DNA of 34,247 nt, taken from positions 1-34,247 of the forward strand of contig JASHRR010000856.1 in NCBI GenBank assembly GCA_030037185.1, given 5' to 3'. A model generated the notes under the pieces. That model saw nothing but the letters and a program-made list of their open reading frames with translations, did not search any database and was not told where the DNA came from. This DNA comes from Xanthobacteraceae bacterium. GTDB lineage: Bacteria > Pseudomonadota > Alphaproteobacteria > Rhizobiales > Xanthobacteraceae. This document shows, piece by piece, positions 33,597-34,247 of this stretch; the first letter of the stretch is position 1, and every line of letters starts with the position of its first letter. The translations under genes and the position numbers were made by a program.

Positions 33597-34247
33597 CTAG
33601 ACCGGCACCGCGCGAACCATAATGGCGCGGTCAGCGTGCAGCAGCATCGCGGCCGCGGCAATGCGCGAGGCCTCACCTCCAGCTTGGCGGCCCGACACAG
33701 CGGTTTCGGGGCTTTGCGGTTTCGGGGCTTTTCCACCCTTTCCAATCAATGCGAGGACCGGCACACTTTCGGGACATCGTTTAGCGCTTTCATGGTCAAG
33801 CAATTGAATCAACAGCGTGTTCTCAGGATCGACGAGCGCGGCACAGGCCTCATTAAGGCGTTCCTTCGATGCCGACTGGTCCGAGCGCAGGGTGATCAAC
33901 AGATATTCCTTGCGCCGGATAACCCGTTTACGGGATTCGATGATCTGTCTCGCATCGGACATTTCCCTGTTGTGCAGCGGCAATAGTGTCTCATCGATCG
34001 CCCTCGCCAGTGCGGCCTTCACCGCCCGCTCAAACTCGGCCTGCAGTCTTCTTTTTTCCTGCCGGATGGCGGCTGCCAATTTCTCCCGTGCACCGATCGA
34101 CAAAGTTTGGGGATCGATTTGCAGTTCGGACCGGTTGCGTAACCGCCCGATAGATTGGTTGCGTAACCGCTCAAGCTCAGCCTGTTGCTCGGCGACCTTC
34201 TGTTCGAGCGCCCTGCTGCGTTGCGCGCGGCGCTCGCGCCATTGGGC
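33597..34247 (-). CDS. coiled-coil protein of unknown function, N-terminus beyond right edge
   Basis: An open frame from the right edge to the stop at 33597, at least 216 residues, with no start needed inside the window. The first 150 residues are rich in Glu, Arg, Gln and Ala with heptad character (RALEQKVAEQQAELERL, EKRRLQAEFERAVKAALARAI), so a coiled coil is likely. RLRNQSIG is followed by RLRNRSEL: a 14-bp direct repeat 24 bp apart. The later part, RKEYLLITLRSDQSASKERLNEA, resembles a short segment of unassigned rhizobial and phage-associated proteins by memory only. The tail is Lys/Pro/Gly-rich and then Ala-rich. Function not recognised. Confidence 0.6.
   Translation of the reverse strand, partial: AQWRERRAQRSRALEQKVAEQQAELERLRNQSIGRLRNRSELQIDPQTLSIGAREKLAAAIRQEKRRLQAEFERAVKAALARAIDETLLPLHNREMSDARQIIESRKRVIRRKEYLLITLRSDQSASKERLNEACAALVDPENTLLIQLLDHESAKRCPESVPVLALIGKGGKAPKPQSPETAVSGRQAGGEASRIAAAAMLLHADRAIMVRAVPV

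Overview
The window looks like a chromosomal stretch of a GC-rich alphaproteobacterium of the Hyphomicrobiales, close to the Bradyrhizobium / Rhodopseudomonas / Xanthobacteraceae type. The clues are the alphaproteobacterial form of DksA with one zinc-finger cysteine left, the sequence of PqqA, several orphan Bug (TctC-type) solute receptors, and the gene style. I could not run a search, so the placement is inference. I saw no rRNA, tRNA, CRISPR array or intact insertion sequence.

Left part (1-8,730): an acyl-CoA dehydrogenase cut by the left edge overlaps a polysaccharide-deacetylase-fold gene on the minus strand. A 1.5-kb stretch without intact genes follows and holds the wreck of a TnpB-type transposase with an end hairpin. 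Next come two near-identical 19-bp palindromes of TetR-operator type, three tandem small secreted paralogues, and a short HtrA-like protease without PDZ domain. A secreted cyclase-family hydrolase, a ketopantoate-reductase-like enzyme and two exported proteins of unknown function complete this part.

Middle (8,731-21,980): two Bug receptors and a dihydroxyphthalate-decarboxylase-like binding protein, DksA with a good promoter, a two-gene oxidoreductase unit (gluconate 2-dehydrogenase subunit-3 type plus GMC flavoprotein), a DUF1800-DUF1501 pair, a membrane-anchored protein with a DUF2135-like segment, a third Bug receptor, a small YXWV repeat protein, and a Tat-exported amidohydrolase. The likely theme is uptake and breakdown of organic acids and aromatic or lactone compounds. 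None of the receptor genes has a membrane permease partner here.

Right part (22,000-34,247): after 1.15 kb without a recognisable gene, a LysR regulator faces a complete pqqABCDE cluster for the cofactor pyrroloquinoline quinone. The shared control region holds two copies of a roughly 31-bp element 55 bp apart. Hairpins lie at the pqqB start and between pqqC and pqqD. Downstream are a sulfite-oxidase-fold molybdoprotein, an IlvD/Edd sugar-acid dehydratase with a Bug receptor just upstream, a MetE-C-like methyltransferase, and a coiled-coil protein cut by the right edge.

I found no clear new defence or mobile system. The best leads are the palindrome-controlled array of small secreted proteins, the duplicated element and hairpins of the pqq locus, and the TnpB fossil.
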